Part shown: piece by piece, positions 5,637 to 6,900 of the stretch
Position numbering within the stretch: position 1 is the stretch's first letter
Layout of the letters: every line of letters starts with the position of its first letter
Program-made: the position numbers and the translations under genes
The notes under the pieces: generated by a model
The model's input: only the letters and a program-made list of their open reading frames with translations
What the model was told of the DNA's origin: nothing
Database searches by the model: none
Source: an uncultured Bacteroidales bacterium
GTDB taxonomy: Bacteria > Bacteroidota > Bacteroidia > Bacteroidales > UBA932
Assembly: GCA_946999645.1 (NCBI GenBank)
Contig: CAMQDS010000025.1
Span: 1 to 6,900, forward strand
DNA: 6,900 nt
Direction of reading: 5' to 3'

Positions 5637-6642
5637 ATTTTTCAATAAAGTGTAAAAGTTGTTTTGCGTATATCTCGTACCCCGAAGTTATTTCGTTATC
5701 GAAAAGTCCAAGTTCTTTTAGAGGTTTGAGAGCCTTTCTTACTTTGTCTTTATCAACTTCATTTTTTAATAGTACAAGTTTTTTTACAATATGATATTTA
5801 ATTGTCGGCCAAAGAAAATTTTGCTTCCAACATTGCATTTGATAAGGTGAAGCCTTTTTAGTATATAGTTCATAGGTCCTTAAAATTCCTTCAATCCTGT
5901 GTATCATCTTGTCAGCCCTTCCAGTAGATAGCAAAATTGATCCCTTATTAGGAAAATAATAATATAAAGGCAGATTAGTAATCGTAACCTTAGGATTTTT
6001 TAACAGCACTTCTGACCACCAAGGAAAATCCTCATATTTAATACCTTTAATGAAAAGAATATCATTTATGAGTGACTTTTTAATGAGAAATCTCCAAACA
6101 TAGCATCTTTTTATAGGCCAATATTTTATAATTGAAACATCTTCCGCAGCATGTTCAAATATATTTTCAGTATAGAATGACTTTATTTTATCTATAGAAA
6201 ATTTACGTTTGATACTTAATGGCACTGCATTATCGATATTAATACCTAAGAAACTTTCTATGAGCAAAAGCGGTCTGAAAAATTTATCTTTATACCAAGT
6301 GACTATATCCGAATTATCCTTATTAGCTAAAAAATATGCTATCTCCATAGTTTGAGGATGAATTAAATCATCAGAATCAAGAAATATAATATATTCTCCT
6401 TTTGCTTCTTTCATCCCAACATTCCTCGCATCTGAAAGACCTCCATTTGTTTTCGTTATTATTTTGAAGCGTTTATCCTGCTGTGAGAATTCTTCAAGAA
6501 TAACGTTACAACCATCAGTGCTTCCATCATTAACACATATGGCTTCCCAATCGCTAAATGTTTGATTTAGTACACTTTGGAGACATCTGCGAAGATAGTT
6601 TTGTACATTATATATAGGAATTATAATAGAAATAGCCGGCAT
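5635..6642 (-). CDS. family 2 (GT-A fold) glycosyltransferase
   Basis: A 335-residue enzyme expected to transfer a sugar from a nucleotide-sugar donor to a surface glycan such as capsule, O-antigen or lipooligosaccharide, acting on the cytoplasmic side of the inner membrane. The N-terminal GT-A domain is clear: ISIIIPIYNVQNYLRRCLQS (4-23), the nucleotide-binding VNDGSTDG (38-45 region), NGGLSDARNVGM (66-77), and the metal-binding DSDD (89-92, the DXD motif). GIKYEDFPWW (200-209) holds the ED pair that usually supplies the catalytic base. The C-terminal roughly 100 residues are basic and less conserved, with no clear membrane helix. The donor and acceptor cannot be predicted. The start is ATG, giving the expected MPxxSIIIPIYN beginning. 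It stands alone, convergent to groEL, with no other glycan genes in view, and its sequence is visibly more AT-rich than groEL. Confidence 0.93.
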   Translation of the reverse strand: MPAISIIIPIYNVQNYLRRCLQSVLNQTFSDWEAICVNDGSTDGCNVILEEFSQQDKRFKIITKTNGGLSDARNVGMKEAKGEYIIFLDSDDLIHPQTMEIAYFLANKDNSDIVTWYKDKFFRPLLLIESFLGINIDNAVPLSIKRKFSIDKIKSFYTENIFEHAAEDVSIIKYWPIKRCYVWRFLIKKSLINDILFIKGIKYEDFPWWSEVLLKNPKVTITNLPLYYYFPNKGSILLSTGRADKMIHRIEGILRTYELYTKKASPYQMQCWKQNFLWPTIKYHIVKKLVLLKNEVDKDKVRKALKPLKELGLFDNEITSGYEIYAKQLLHFIEK

Positions 6643-6900
6643 TATACAATATGTTAAATTGTTTATAAAAATAGCAAATTTTCTAAGTTAGTAAAATTAC
6701 TTAAGTTTTTTGTCTCACTGGGTAAATATGTTAAAGGTAGACTATATGAAGCGTAGTTTATAAAAAAACTGTAGTAAATAGAAGGCAAAATCTTGATTTG
6801 TTATATTGAGATAGGTTTTAATAAACTTTATGGTAGATTTTTTCTAAAAAAATTAATAAGATGCAAGTGTGTTAGGAAGAGATATTTATAACGTTTTTAT
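6643..6900. other. AT-rich non-coding stretch upstream of the glycosyltransferase
   Basis: This 258-bp stretch runs to the window edge and has stops in all frames. I see no gene, RNA gene or strong repeat. It contains an 8-bp palindrome ACTTAAGT near 6697-6704 and long A and T runs. It should hold the promoter of the glycosyltransferase gene on the minus strand, but I find no exact TAnnTTTG match in the right place. Confidence 0.6.

Noticed and set aside
5382..5645. 87-aa minus-strand open frame over the end of groEL and its terminator
   Set aside because: It is antisense to conserved groEL codons and runs through the terminator stem. Its N-terminal part is just the AT-rich intergenic DNA.

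Overview
The window looks like an ordinary chromosomal stretch from a low-GC member of the Bacteroidota, probably Bacteroidales (Prevotella/Bacteroides-like). The evidence is a TAnnTTTG-type promoter, the general absence of strong Shine-Dalgarno sites, a GroES mobile loop reading ASGLYIPDTA, and the sequence character of the GroEL. The genus is inferred from style and was not searched.

Layout from left to right. Positions 1-107 hold no supportable gene. Positions 108-341 and 355-642, both on the minus strand, are two small uncharacterised reading frames. One encodes a predicted two-helix membrane protein and the other a soluble protein with a likely TTG start inside the end of the next gene. 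Positions 608-1966 (minus) encode a MATE-family multidrug efflux transporter, which carries a striking 16-bp perfect inverted repeat in its first codons. An 83-bp divergent intergenic region separates it from 2050-3429 (plus), a POTRA-less Omp85/BamA-like outer-membrane beta-barrel with its own recognisable Bacteroidetes promoter.

A 217-bp regulatory region (3430-3646) precedes the groES-groEL chaperonin operon (3647-5574). It contains a near-match to a sigma-54 -24/-12 element and two short inverted repeats, but no CIRCE element. A strong intrinsic terminator at 5598-5636 sits between groEL and a convergent minus-strand gene for a family 2 glycosyltransferase (5635-6642). Positions 6643-6900 are very AT-rich and show no gene.

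Functionally this is a set of neighbours rather than a pathway: the housekeeping chaperonin pair, flanked by cell-envelope genes (efflux, outer-membrane barrel, glycosyltransferase). I see no mobile element, CRISPR array, RNA gene or defence system. The most unusual items are the perfect hairpin in the MATE gene, the architecture of the groESL promoter, and the two small genes behind the MATE gene.
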